Assembly (NCBI GenBank): GCA_036873755.1
Contig: JAVTVY010047925.1
Location: forward strand, 1 to 64,000
From: Hanleya hanleyi
Lineage: Eukaryota > Mollusca > Polyplacophora > Lepidopleurida > Hanleyidae
Length of the DNA: 64,000 bases
Reading direction: 5' to 3'
Below the pieces are notes generated by a model. It was not told where the DNA came from. It did no database searches and saw only the letters and a list, made by a program, of their open reading frames with translations. Below, one piece after another: positions 53,599 to 63,621 of this stretch. The stretch's first letter is position 1; each line of letters begins with the position of its first letter. The translations under genes and the position numbers were made by a program.

Positions 53599-54144
53599 TC
53601 CAGCCGTCGTCCATTAGAGAATATCCGCGTCCATAATCCAAAGACCTATTCCATTTCCATATAACAGTATTAGCACCAAATTCAAAAAGACAAAAGTATA
53701 CATAAACATAGGCTTGTTTCCTGCAAGAGAGAAGCGGTCAACAGTTTTCAATGATGCCGGCAAGACATCATGATGATCCAAAATATCAAATCCGTATCGC
53801 TGATCAGTATTCTTAATCCATAATATTCGTTATAGAGTCGTCATCTAAAAATGATGTACCTCAGCCACGCTTTGATTGTGACTGTTCATATGAGTACCAT
53901 GAGGATCTTGAAGTACATGGGCTCATACGGCCCCTAGCCCCGGGTTAAGCGGAATTAGACACATGTTAGCCCCATAGATCTTGCACGCTACGTTCGTATT
54001 TTGCTATCAGCATGCGATATGTATCGCCAAATTTGAGAAACTTTGAGTGGAGGCGCTTGGCAGAATAGCCCTGTTTTATAAGTTTCTGCAACAGTGTTTT
54101 GTGACGTTGATTAAAATCATCACATTTAACACAGGATCTAGCCA
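53567..54144. other. ~577-bp insertion between core protein and capsid genes
   Basis: In Polinton 1 the CGAAGAA and GGATATCTTTTCTTAA sequences flanking this point are separated by six bases; here ~577 bp of AT-richer sequence intervenes. No protein match, inverted termini or target duplication is evident. GGCTTGTTTCCTGCAAGA (53711-53728) partly recurs near 57085 in the same element. Confidence 0.6.
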
Positions 54145-54163
54145 AGGATATCTTTTCTTAAAG

Positions 54164-55468
54164 ATGGCTTTCATCCATGCCGAGTCGTGTCCTTCTACCA
54201 ACAGTGAATTTGATTTATGGACCGTCCCAGCTACTCAGACCAGTGCCGAAGAGGGTCAATGGGTAGAACATCTGCCCCTTTCCAGCATTACAGCCACAGG
54301 CCCCATTGAATTCACCATCACCAACGCAGATACGACCTACCTGGATTTAGCCCATACGTACCTATATGTGAAAGCTAAAATCACCAATAAAGATGGGACA
54401 GTCCTGAAAGCAGAGGCACCCGTGGGTCCAGTGAATCTCTGGCTTCATTCGCTATTCCAGCAAGTGGATATAGCCCTGAGTGATAAACTGGTGAGCGCCT
54501 CGACGAACACGTACCCGTACCGAGCCTACATCGAAACACTGTTATCCTACGGGCGTGACGCTAAAAAGTCGTATTTGACAGCCCCGTTGTTCTACCGAGA
54601 TACCCCAGGCAACATGGAAGCGAGTCCTGATAATGCCGGCTATACGGAGAGAGTGGATTTCACAGCAGAGAGTCAATCGGTCAATATGATGGGACGTCTG
54701 CATGCGGACTTATTCATGCAGGACCGATACCTCTTGAATGGAGTACCTGTCAAAATACGACTAGTGCGCGCAACGCCTGCGTTTGCCTTGATGGCCCCGA
54801 ATGAGGACCTCGAGTATAACATTGTCATCCAAGAGGCAAGTCTGTTTGTACGCAAAGTGAAACCCAGCCCAGGTGTACAGTTGGGGCACATCAGAGCCTT
54901 GGAGAAAAAACCAGCCCAGTACCCGATTCGACGAGTACAGACCAAGGTCTTTTCCGTTCCTAAAGGCAATATGATTGTCAATCAAGAAAACCTGTTCCTG
55001 GGGGATTTGCCCAAGCGTTTAACCCTAGCTTGTGTGGAGAACGTCAGTTATAATGGGACTCTCTCGGGGAATCCGTTCAACCTAAAAGCGTTCAACATCA
55101 ATTTCGTGGCCCTGCATGTGGATGGCCAACAGGTACCGGCACGCCCCTTACAACCTAACTTTGGAACGGACAATTACATCCGGAGCTATCTGAACCTCTT
55201 CACAGCAACCGGCCAAATCAACCAAGACGAGGGAAATATGATCAGTCGAGACGATTTCGGCAAAGGATACACATTGTTCTGTTTCGATCTGACTCCCACC
55301 TTAGACAACGATCATCAACTGAGTCTCGTCAAGAAAGGCAACTTACGCTTGGAACTGCATTTCGGGACACCTTTACCGAAAACCATCAATGTGATCTGCT
55401 ACGCTGAGTTTGACAACATCATTCAAATCGATAAAAGCCGTAACGTGCTGTGTGACTTCGCCACCTAA
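54164..55468 (+). CDS. Major capsid protein, Polinton 2
   Basis: 434 residues from ATG 54164 (MAFIHAESCPSTNSEFDLWT), chosen because the Polinton 1 protein starts at the same place; the longer open frame upstream lies in the insertion. Shares TYLYVKAKI, LHSLFQQVDIALSDKLVS, MMGRLHADLFMQDRYLLNG, ALHVDGQQVPA and GYTLFCFDLTPTLD with Polinton 1. Hexon-type capsid by family and position. Complete and uninterrupted. Confidence 0.85.
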   Translation: MAFIHAESCPSTNSEFDLWTVPATQTSAEEGQWVEHLPLSSITATGPIEFTITNADTTYLDLAHTYLYVKAKITNKDGTVLKAEAPVGPVNLWLHSLFQQVDIALSDKLVSASTNTYPYRAYIETLLSYGRDAKKSYLTAPLFYRDTPGNMEASPDNAGYTERVDFTAESQSVNMMGRLHADLFMQDRYLLNGVPVKIRLVRATPAFALMAPNEDLEYNIVIQEASLFVRKVKPSPGVQLGHIRALEKKPAQYPIRRVQTKVFSVPKGNMIVNQENLFLGDLPKRLTLACVENVSYNGTLSGNPFNLKAFNINFVALHVDGQQVPARPLQPNFGTDNYIRSYLNLFTATGQINQDEGNMISRDDFGKGYTLFCFDLTPTLDNDHQLSLVKKGNLRLELHFGTPLPKTINVICYAEFDNIIQIDKSRNVLCDFAT

Positions 55469-55469
55469 C

Positions 55470-55942
55470 ATGGATACAGACCAGATAACCACGGTGCTGG
55501 AGACTGACCCAGGAACACGTAGGGTCTTTCAAGGGTGTTCGCCCGAGATGTGTTCCCATTAGACCGTGTGTATCCGGCTGCTTATGTCCTGAATACAGAC
55601 CCGATGGATCGGCCCGGTGAACACTGGGTGGCCGTGTACTTGACAGAAGAGCAGGGCGAATACTTTGACCCATACGGCCTACCACCCCTCCATCCCGATT
55701 TAACAGACTTCATGGATCAAGGCACAGAGACGTGGTGTTGGAATACTAAAACGTTGCAAAGCCTGGACAGTATGGTGTGCGGACAATATTGCTTGTTTTA
55801 CCTGTACCATCGATGCCGGGGAAGACCCTTATCTACCATCGTCCACATGTTTGACGAGTACCCCAAGGCCGAGGACCGAGATGTACTCGTCTATGACTGG
55901 GCCGCCCATCATTTCAATGTACAAGTGCCGTTCTGGGCTTGA
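55470..55942 (+). pseudogene. Adenain-like protease, frame-shifted near N-terminus, Polinton 2
   Basis: ATG 55470 follows the capsid stop by one base, but a G-run near 55537 is one base short, shifting frame after about 24 residues. The remainder (from ~55535) keeps all catalytic landmarks: His in GEHWVAVYL, GEYFDPYG, and VCGQYCLFYL. No in-frame ATG is available near the break, so the gene is probably inactive unless a GTG or TTG is used. Confidence 0.8.
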
Positions 55943-56025
55943 ATTCTTTCAATGTACATACGCCCCCTGTTCTGGGCTTGAATTAATTACAAGCCCCGTG
56001 TTCTGGGCTTCAGTTTTCACGTGGT
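55905..56025 (+). repeat. Protease 3'-end hairpin minisatellite, Polinton 2
   Basis: Two to three units of the GTTCTGGGCTT type, as after the other protease copies, followed by ACTGAATAAA (polyadenylation-like) at about 56049. Confidence 0.75.
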
Positions 56026-56350
56026 TGTTCTCACGTTGTTGTTGTTCACTGAATAAAAAAAATGAGATCTCACCAAAAAAAAAAAAAAACTCTGTCTTGT
56101 GTGTTTTATTCATAATGCATCTGAAGATTCAGTCAAACTGAAATCAGTGGTGTAGGATGGGGCCAAAATATCACCCATCAAGGTTAGAATGCAAGCGCAC
56201 TATAGTAAAAAATAGAGAGCCAATGAAATCAGCCCACAGACCAAGTACGTGTATTTGGTCTAGGTTTGGAGCGGGCATTTCATTGAGGTGCGTGTATACG
56301 GTGAGTGAAGAGACTCGTCCAACACGTATAGATTATGACTATAAGTTCTT
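55985..56350 (+). repeat. ~350-bp direct repeat, left copy (flanks polymerase block)
   Basis: From the protease 3' hairpin through CACGTATAGATTATGACTAT. Repeated at 58975-59330. Confidence 0.85.
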
Positions 56351-56760
56351 TGTATTCTTCGAACCTTGCCGAAAGGGAGACCGTTTGACAGGTGACCTTT
56401 TGATCCGCGCGCGCACATTGCCGGGGATGACGCGCACTTCCGGGGATGACGCGTGAGACGCGCGCGCTGCGTGCTGGGGCGGGCCGGGAAAACACCCCGG
56501 CGGTTGAACATTGGAACTCTTCTGGGTTTGGAGGATGAACATACGGACGTCTAAGGGGAAAAACATGGGAACTCTTCTATGTTTGGAGGTAGTTTTTTAG
56601 TGAAAACCCGGAAGAGACGTCACAACCCACGTGACCTGCGTATATACTCCTGTAAAATAGAGCCGATTTTATTTCTTTGGAGGGGCAAGGTCAATAGGAC
56701 TTGCGCTTTTTATACTACTAAAATGTGAAGTAGATTACATCTTACATAGGCCTTAAGGCC
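56351..56760. other. GC-rich island and Polinton-end-like sequence
   Basis: CCTTGCCGAAAGGGAGACCG and the CG-rich run at 56395-56490 match the subterminal region of the relic at 2400-2570. 56510-56600 has two GGAACTCTTCT..GTTTGGAG repeats. No gene. Confidence 0.5.
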
Positions 56761-56819
56761 GCATATGAAGTATTCTGGGGCATGGTCAGTACTTCCCAAT
56801 TTCCCCTTTGTCCACTACT

Positions 56820-56844
56820 CGCCGATTTTTTTTTTGATTTTTTT

Positions 56845-56877
<33 letters not shown>

Positions 56878-56930
56878 TATTTATTATTTTTTATTTATTT
56901 ATTTTTTTTTTTTCTCCGTTTTATTGTCAA
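56820..56930. repeat. Low-complexity poly-T / (ATT)n tract
   Basis: T-run and ATT repeat of ~110 bp, resembling a retrotransposon tail or plain microsatellite. Confidence 0.8.
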
Positions 56931-57029
56931 ATGCAGGTATTCAAATGATTTGACAAATGATAGCGTACAAACGATGTAAACATAGGGAAAATTATTTGAG
57001 AAATTGTAGTTTGTTTCAATCAGCTGGTA

Positions 57030-57085
57030 TGCAAAAGAATCTCATAGCGGCGTTCCAGGACAGCTTCAACACTGGACGCAAATTG
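57030..57085 (+). pseudogene. Short integrase fragment inside Polinton 2
   Basis: AATCTCATAGCGGCGTTC and ACTGGACGCAAA match the integrase gene around 49235-49290 with mismatches. A ~50-bp scrap, no function. Confidence 0.6.
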
Positions 57086-57130
57086 TTTCCTGCAAGATAA
57101 TAAAATAAAAAATAATAAGGGGAGAAAAAA

Positions 57131-57204
57131 GTCTGCGCAGGTGGGACTCGAACCCAGGTGTTCTCGATCAACAGCTCAATGCGTTTCCATTGAGCCACGA
57201 CCAT
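57131..57204 (-). other. tRNA-like sequence, probably pseudo
   Basis: The minus strand has a box-A-like TGGCTCAATGG with a D-stem GCTC/GAGC, and a box-B-like GGGTTCGAGTCCC with a T-stem. The anticodon and acceptor stems do not pair convincingly, so I do not call a functional tRNA; a tRNA-derived retroposon head or decayed tRNA is more likely. Confidence 0.35.
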
Positions 57205-57279
57205 GTCGTTGCTTTATAAAGATGTTAACTTCAACCAGAGTTGTATGGTTGGAATAATTCATTTGTTCATTTGAATTAA

Positions 57280-58794
57280 CGTGGTACTACCACGTGGTAT
57301 ACCGAAAAGGTATCGGCTAAAACTCAATGGACCCAGCATCACATTCCTTTGAGTGTGAGTATTCACACCAACGTACCCGGTTACGACACGGCCCCGGTGT
57401 GTTTCGTCTCTGACGGGGACCCCCATGAACTGATTACACGAATGATGGACTACCTTGAAACTCTCAGTCAAGTGAGTGCGGCACATCTCGCGTCGACTAT
57501 CTACCGTGATGTATTAGCGGCACTTGATGCGCGTATTCCAACATTGGATGGGGAGGAGGAGGAGGAGGAGGACGATACCGATGACGAAGACGAAAGTGAG
57601 AAACGCAAACCACCGAAACCCTATGCGCAGAAACTGAAACTGCGTTTATTGGAATACATGAACCAATTACCCGTCCTTGGATTTAACTCGGGCCGATATG
57701 ATTTGAACTTAATCAAAGAATTCTTGTACCCGTACCTCGCTAAAGCTGGGAATGTGAAATTCATTATTAAGAAGACCAACAATCACGTCGCTCTATCCAC
57801 AACTTCACTCCGATTCTTAGATGTACGGAATTACCTGGCGCCGAATTACAGCTATGAACAGTGGGTGAAAGCGTACGACTGCGCGGAGAGGAAAAGTTGC
57901 TTTCCCTACAACTACATGACGAGTCTCGAGCGTCTGGACGAAACCCAGTTACCATCACAGGAGGCCTTTTACAACGATCTCAAAGGAGAAGCATTATCTA
58001 CCACCCTGTATACCGAACTGCAACAGGTGTGGGTCCGTGAAGGAATGCGAACTCTCCGGGATTTTCTCATCTATTACAACAATTTGGATGTCATCCCTTT
58101 TCTGGAAGCTACCGACAAAATGTCCGCCTTCTACCGAGATATGGGTGTCGACGTATTCAAAGACTGTGTTAGCATCCCCGGTCTGACCCTGCGGTATCTG
58201 TTCCAGGATTTACCCACGTTCTTCGCTCTCGTGGATAAGAAAGACGCCGACATGTTTGACTGTTTGAAGGGAAATATCGTAGGCGGCCCCAGTATTATTT
58301 TCCATCGGTACCATGAGAAACAGCTGACCCATATCCGAGGAGAAAAATTGTGTGAGAAAATAATAGGATTCGACGCCAATGCCCTCTACCTATCGTGTTT
58401 GAGTAAACCCATGCCGGCACAATATGAGGCGGAACGGGACCAGTGGCTACCCCGACGCGACCACTACACCTACGACAAGCGGACACCCGGCCTGTTTAAA
58501 CTAGAGTGGAGCGGTGATGCCATGATCGCCCTGTGTTCGAAAACTTACTTTTGTGACGGTGATGACAACAAATTCAGTTGTAAGGGGGTGAGTCGACGCG
58601 ACTCTAACATCAGCAAGGCTCTGTACATGAATGTCCTCCAGAGCCAGGCCAGTGCGAGTGGCACTAACCGAGGTTTCCGTATCATCGACCACCAGATGCG
58701 CTCGTATACCCAGGAACGGGACGCCTTCACATACTTTTACCTCAAGCGCAAAGTCCTGCCCGATGGTGTGACTACAACCTATCTTGACATTTAG
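57280..58794 (+). pseudogene. DNA polymerase B (protein-primed type) fragment, palm-deleted
   Basis: The frame opens at 57280 without ATG. It contains an acidic insert (EEEEEEDDTDDEDE), exonuclease motif II (LGFNSGRYDLNLIK), Exo III-like YYNNLDVIPF and polymerase motif A (IIGFDANALYLSCL). About 45 residues after motif A it passes straight to the conserved C-terminal region (PGLFKLEW, ALCSKTYFC, FSCKGV, RDAFTYFYLKRKVL) and stops at 58792. The stretch that should hold motif B and the motif C DTDS is not present. So the 5' end is missing and an in-frame internal deletion removes catalytic residues: a non-functional replicase. The TTG at 57349 is not a credible start. Polinton 1 has no such gene. 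Confidence 0.8.
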
Positions 58795-58974
58795 AGTGAT
58801 AAATACGAACACTGCGAATATTCCACTGGACTAAGGAACTGTTCTATAATTCAATTTGTATGGGTACCAAACGCCTTTGATATATATGTTCTATGAGTAC
58901 TGATGATATTGCACCGAATTAACTGTTGCATATAGGTTCAATAATTGTATGGGTACCAACCGCCTTTGATAAGG
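58795..58974. other. Polymerase 3' flank
   Basis: AT-rich, with a repeated GTATGGGTACCAA..CGCCTTTGATA (58859 and 58949). No gene. Confidence 0.4.
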
Positions 58975-59330
58975 CACCCCCTGTTCTGGGCTTCAATTTT
59001 CACATGGTTGTTCTCACGTTGTTGTTGTTACTGAATAAAAAAAAATGATCTCACCAAAAAACGCTGTCTTGTGTGTTTTATTCATAATGAATAAATGCCC
59101 AATGTGGAGATTCAGTCAAACTGAAATCAGTGGTGTAGGATGGGGCCAAAATGTAACCCATCAATGTTAGAATGCAAGCGCACTATAGTAAAATAGAGAG
59201 AGCCAATGAAATCAGCCCACAGACCAAGTACGTGTATTTGGTCTAGGTTTGGAGCGGGCATTTCATTGAGCTGCGTGTATACGGCGAGTGAAGAACCGGC
59301 CAACACGTATAGATTATGACTATAAGTTCT
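58975..59330 (+). repeat. ~350-bp direct repeat, right copy
   Basis: Second copy of 55985-56350, beginning within the protease hairpin sequence (CCCTGTTCTGGGCTTCA). Confidence 0.85.
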
Positions 59331-59370
59331 ATGTAGCGCGCTGCGAGCGGGCAGCCAGGGTGTACATTCC

Positions 59371-59440
59371 GTGGGACTACTTTCTGCCCGCGGAGGCAGA
59401 CCACATCATCACCAGACCGCATCACCGCGGAGGAATACAT
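59371..59440. other. Remnant similar to the Polinton 1 outer TIR
   Basis: GGGACTACTTT, CCGCGGA and AGACCGCATCACCGCGGA resemble 22645-22735 of Polinton 1 (inverse), linking the ends of the two elements although the outer 140 bp differ. Confidence 0.5.
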
Positions 59441-59471
59441 GGAACTATTTTTGCCCTGCAAAGGCTATCTA

Positions 59472-59611
59472 TTGTCCCGGAACTATAGCCTAGACAGGTC
59501 AGTACATGCTTTGATCACGTGATCGCCAGATGACCTTGAGACCCCTTAAATTTTACCCGGGGGAACAAATAAGTAGGTCAATGCGACTCAATTTGCTCTT
59601 TCTCTACTACT
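59472..59611 (-). repeat. Polinton 2 right terminal inverted repeat (140 bp)
   Basis: Inverse of 46802-46941, ending CTCTACTACT. Confidence 0.95.
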
Positions 59612-59617
59612 AACAAT
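59612..59617. other. Target site duplication of Polinton 2, right (AACAAT)
   Basis: Pairs with 46796-46801. Confidence 0.95.
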
Positions 59618-60869
59618 ACTAATAAAGGGCGTTAATCAGAAAAGCTAAAAACCTGGACTCTCCCTGGTATAGTGTTTAACCATAATATTTGCTCCATGCT
59701 ACAACTAATGCTACATTCTTATATCTTGTGTGATTTATCACACATCATTCGCATTGACATTTTCTTCCTCCGGTATTGGCGCTATAGTCTCTTTGTCTCT
59801 TCAATGGGTGGTATTGGTGCCCATTGACATTATTAACACAAGAAGCTGCTTCACCGAAGAATCAGAACGGCCATATGTTGTTCACAAGTACGTTCACTTC
59901 AGCTTGACGAGTCACTAAACTGGTGTTGTTACTTGTAATGAAACACTCTTGTCGATTTACAGTGATACATACAAAAATATTGTGTACTGGATACAAAAGT
60001 TTGTTATCCATAAAATAGCCTTGTGTTATATACGGTATCAGGATATCTCGTCACGCGATATTCCGGCATGCGACATTTCGTTAAAGCGACATTACGGCAC
60101 GCGACTTTGAAATGTGAAATGTCGCGTGCCGCAATGCCGTACTCTTCACTTCATGCCGAAATGTTTCATGCCGAAATGTCGCGGATTCGTTATATATTCG
60201 ACTTCTTACTGGAGATCTGTCACTTGAGAGGAGACTAGGAATGTTTGTTTCGTCCTTTTTCTTTATTCCCAGAAAATGAAATAGGATAATATCTTGTATG
60301 TGCTATCGACAATGTAGAAAGAAAGATAAAACCTGGCATGGAAATATTCAAAGCATAGTTTATTAGGCCGACACTCATATAATTTAGGTTTCGATATGAA
60401 AAACTCTGTAAAACAAAACCCCGCTGCAACTGATATTTTCGCTCATGGTCGCATATCATTTATTTTTTGTCGAAAGACGCATTTCTCTGTTTGATGATAT
60501 ACGAGAGAAAAAAAAGATAAATCTGTATCCGGTTATTCTGCGGACGTTATGTTTAAACTGGTCAAGTCATTTGAATGACTGCTCGGCATATTGAGTGGTC
60601 GCTGATAGGGACTTCCCTTGGTGTTCGACCATTCACCAAATTGCCAAAACCTCCACCAGTTTGGTCGTACACAGGAAAAACGTGACTTTGAATATTACGA
60701 AATATCCTTGAATGTATGCTAATTTGACAATATATTTGCTCTGCTCTGAAAACTCGGTAGCGCTGGAATGTAGACCATAAAAGAAATTACATGGAAATGA
60801 TATACCAATCTACTTTTAATTAAGTCTGGGCGGCGTGGGAATCTGTGCGATTTAAATTCAATTATCAGA

Positions 60870-61015
60870 GTGCTATTTAGACAATATATTGGGAAGCTGG
60901 CGTGTAAAACTGAATCTGCGAATCTACGCTAAATAGACAATATATTAAGTATCCACGAGGTGCGAATCGATGCAATTTAGATGCGATTATCGCTAATTAG
61001 TCAATATATTGTTTC
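60870..61015. repeat. Inverted satellite monomer pieces, copy 2
   Basis: Same as 41215-41365, with a short deletion. Confidence 0.8.
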
Positions 61016-61610
61016 TTTCTGGGGAACAAGAGCTCCAAGTCCCAGCTTCGCACATATGTATATAGTCTACATTTTATGCAAAGCATTCGTGTAATTCGAA
61101 ACGGAAAACGCCGACATTCTCAGTATGAGCAAACTGTGAAGAATGTAATGAGCTCGCGTGAAGCTTTGCTTGACGTCATGTTACGTCACAGGTTATGTTG
61201 ACTTTGGACCATGGAAGATGAGCGTTATCCGCTTTAATAAGTATCGGCGACCTCACTGGGGTATAACTTTTCATTGACGTCACGGACATGTCGAACGATA
61301 TTCTCACTCACCCGAATCAGTTGGTGTACCTCGTGTGAGGGATTCGAACATTGTCGATCATTCAGCAAGTTTACTCTGCTGCATAATCTGGTAGTGGAAA
61401 AAGTTCTCATTCAACATTTACGTTCAGTTGAATCGATGCAGGGGGGATATTGCAGTCGGTGGACTTGTCTGGGGGAAACAGAATATATTGTATAATTAGC
61501 ATCTCGTTCTAAATAGCGAAGTATCCTAGAAAATATCTGCAAATTAGCAGCTTTGCTAATTAGATTCTAACTAGATGCGAGAGAATATAAGCCAATCGCG
61601 CACCTTAATG

Positions 61611-61880
61611 GTCTGGATATTCTCTAATGTGCTCAAGTGTTATTCTCCATCGTTCTATAGCCAGGTTTCGATATTCTCCAATGTGCTCAAGTGTTATTCT
61701 CCATCGTTCTGTAACCAGGTTTCGATATTCTCTAATGTGCTCAAGTGTTATTCTCCATTGTTCTGCAACCAGGTTTCGATGTTCTTTGATGTTCTCAAGT
61801 GTTATTCTTCATCGTTTGGTAACCAGGTCTCAATATTCTCTAATGTGCCAAAGTTTTATTCTTCATCGGTGACTTCGTCG
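61611..61880. repeat. 54-bp satellite, array 5
   Basis: About five copies, followed by the unit tail to 62311 (more diverged from 42211-42660 than the latter is from 21920-22370). Confidence 0.85.
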
Positions 61881-62311
61881 TCAACAGTAACCGACCGAGT
61901 TTTGGGTAGAGAACGAGTTAGTTTTGGTCAATTTCCTCCTAGATTCTGATCGCAGAAGACGTAGGTAATGTGCTGAGTATTTATCCGTAAAATTGTTTCA
62001 TGGATGTGTTTGGTGAATGCGATGTACCGATCTTTGATCATAGAATATGTTCATCACGTCATGTTAGCTAAGCACTTTGTTTTATATTGCCTTTTTGAAC
62101 ACATATCAAACAGAAAACGATCAGACTGAAGTGCAGGACCATGTATCCTCATTCTGTATCAGCAGTATATTCTAGTCTAATTACAATCTTGAGTTGATGC
62201 ATCATTGAGAACACTAGTATATTGTTTAAGTTACCCATGTTCTATTTTGATATATGTATTTGAATATTTGTAATGGTAGATTGTACTTTTATTAAGGTTA
62301 CAGTATATATG

Positions 62312-63620
62312 CACCCACCCATGACTTGATCGGTCTCGAGGAGAGCTTCACATGGATTCCTCAACACATTCAGAGCGCTATTGGCCCAACTCTACCCCAA
62401 AGCGTCCATTTCAGTTTCCTTTTCCCACAATTCCCTCCCTGGGCATGCGCGTCATAGCCTTACTTTCACTCCACACCCATCCAGTCGGATGGTCCTCCAC
62501 GACTGATTCAGTATGACACCTCACACGACCAAATCGGATCAATACTGGTCCACCGCGACCGCAAATAGTTCACCTCAGGCCAGCCTATTCACTACGCATG
62601 CACACGGTAACTTTGACCTATGACCTCAGAGACCCCTCTAATCGTCACGTGTTCTACAGCTCGCAACAGAGAAAACTAGGTGCCACACCCCATACCGCAA
62701 ATGTCCACGAGTAAATCCCCCATTGGACCTGACATTGAACAGGTCATTGTCCATTGAACCGGAATGGATCTAAAATGTCAACAACCTAAGACCTTTGTGA
62801 ACTTTTCAGTAAAAGTCACCCCATGACCTCGAGATTCCTCTCATCGTGTTCTACAGCGCCAGACAGACAAATCAAGGTACCACAGCCTATAGTAAAATCC
62901 ACAAGAAAAAAAATATGCCCACTCCAATACTCCTACCCAAAACTTGCATTCCCCGGAGACTAACATTGGAAGTCACTGGGGTCTTATATAGAGGCAGATG
63001 GCTCTTACTGGGCCGTTACTTGATCGGAAGTGACCTTCGACTTTTTGACCCGGATGTAACCTTGTAGCCGGATGTGACCTTTGACCTGGATGTGGCGTCA
63101 CTGGATCAAGAGCAGATAATTCTGGGCACGCATTTTTTTGCGACAATTTGCCGTTTATACAAAACAAAAAAAAGCACTGAGATGACCGGTCATTGCCGGA
63201 GATGATGGACGATTCCCGGAGATTGTCGGAGACGTATGGACATTGCCGAAGATTATCAGAGATTGCCGTGGATGTCCGGACATTTTCAAAGATTGCCGCG
63301 TCAGGTTACCGGAAGTGACGCCATCAGTCTCACTTTCACCTTCAAAAATTACCGTATTGGTCTCTATATTCTCAAATGTGCTCATGTCATATTATCCGTC
63401 GTTCTGTAAACAGGTCCCGATATTCTCTATGCCATGGGCGTCGCTAGGAGGTGGGTCCAGGGGCCGCCTAGGCCCCGGAAGCTCCGGGGTACCAAATCGC
63501 CGGTTCTAAGCGTTTTCCCGGAATTAAATCTGAACATAATGTATGCAGATTTAGGGTTATATTATACCCGAGATGCATTCTGAGTGACTTCCAACAATAA
63601 ATTAATACATTTTTCAAATA
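62312..63620. repeat. Decayed Polinton end (relic 4)
   Basis: The unit tail is broken at 62312 (after ACAGTATATATG). What follows has degraded subrepeats of the 2640-4072 type (CACCCACCCATGACTTGAT, GGGCATGCGC, CCACACCCATCC), then CCGGAGAT-rich sequence (63190-63300) like that at 33500-33600 in Polinton 1. One 54-bp-type piece is at 63360-63430. 63620 rejoins flank sequence shared with 4073. No genes remain. Confidence 0.5.
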
Positions 63621-63621
63621 T

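Larger units (their letters stand above)
46802..59611 (+). mobile_element. Polinton 2 (Maverick/adintovirus-like), 12,810 bp
   Basis: Starts AGTAGTAGAGAAAGAG, ends with the inverse, 140-bp terminal inverted repeats, 6-bp target duplication. The gene block on plus is colinear with Polinton 1 and alignable at the DNA level: two small paralogous ORFs, tail-anchored protein, integrase, Thr-rich protein, ATPase, two conserved ORFs, penton, core protein, capsid, protease, then a polymerase B fragment. Here ATPase, Thr-rich, core and capsid are open while integrase and protease carry frameshifts, so lesions differ from Polinton 1. Not autonomous as read. Confidence 0.95.
43422..61610. mobile_element. 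~5.4-kb satellite-bearing element, copy 2, split by Polinton 2
   Basis: Flanked by GTCTGG at 43416-43421 and 61611-61616, as in copy 1. Without the Polinton and one target copy it is about 5.37 kb. 43422-46801 matches 36568-39985 and 59612-61610 matches 39980-41957. Copy 2 has gained a second partial SINE; it also retains at 60050-60183 an inverted repeat (ACGGCACGCGAC against GTCGCGTGCCG) that copy 1 partly lacks. Confidence 0.55.

Noticed and set aside
22475..59611. One giant composite transposon spanning both Polintons
   Set aside because: Each has its own termini and its own six-base duplication, and the DNA between them is duplicated host repeat.
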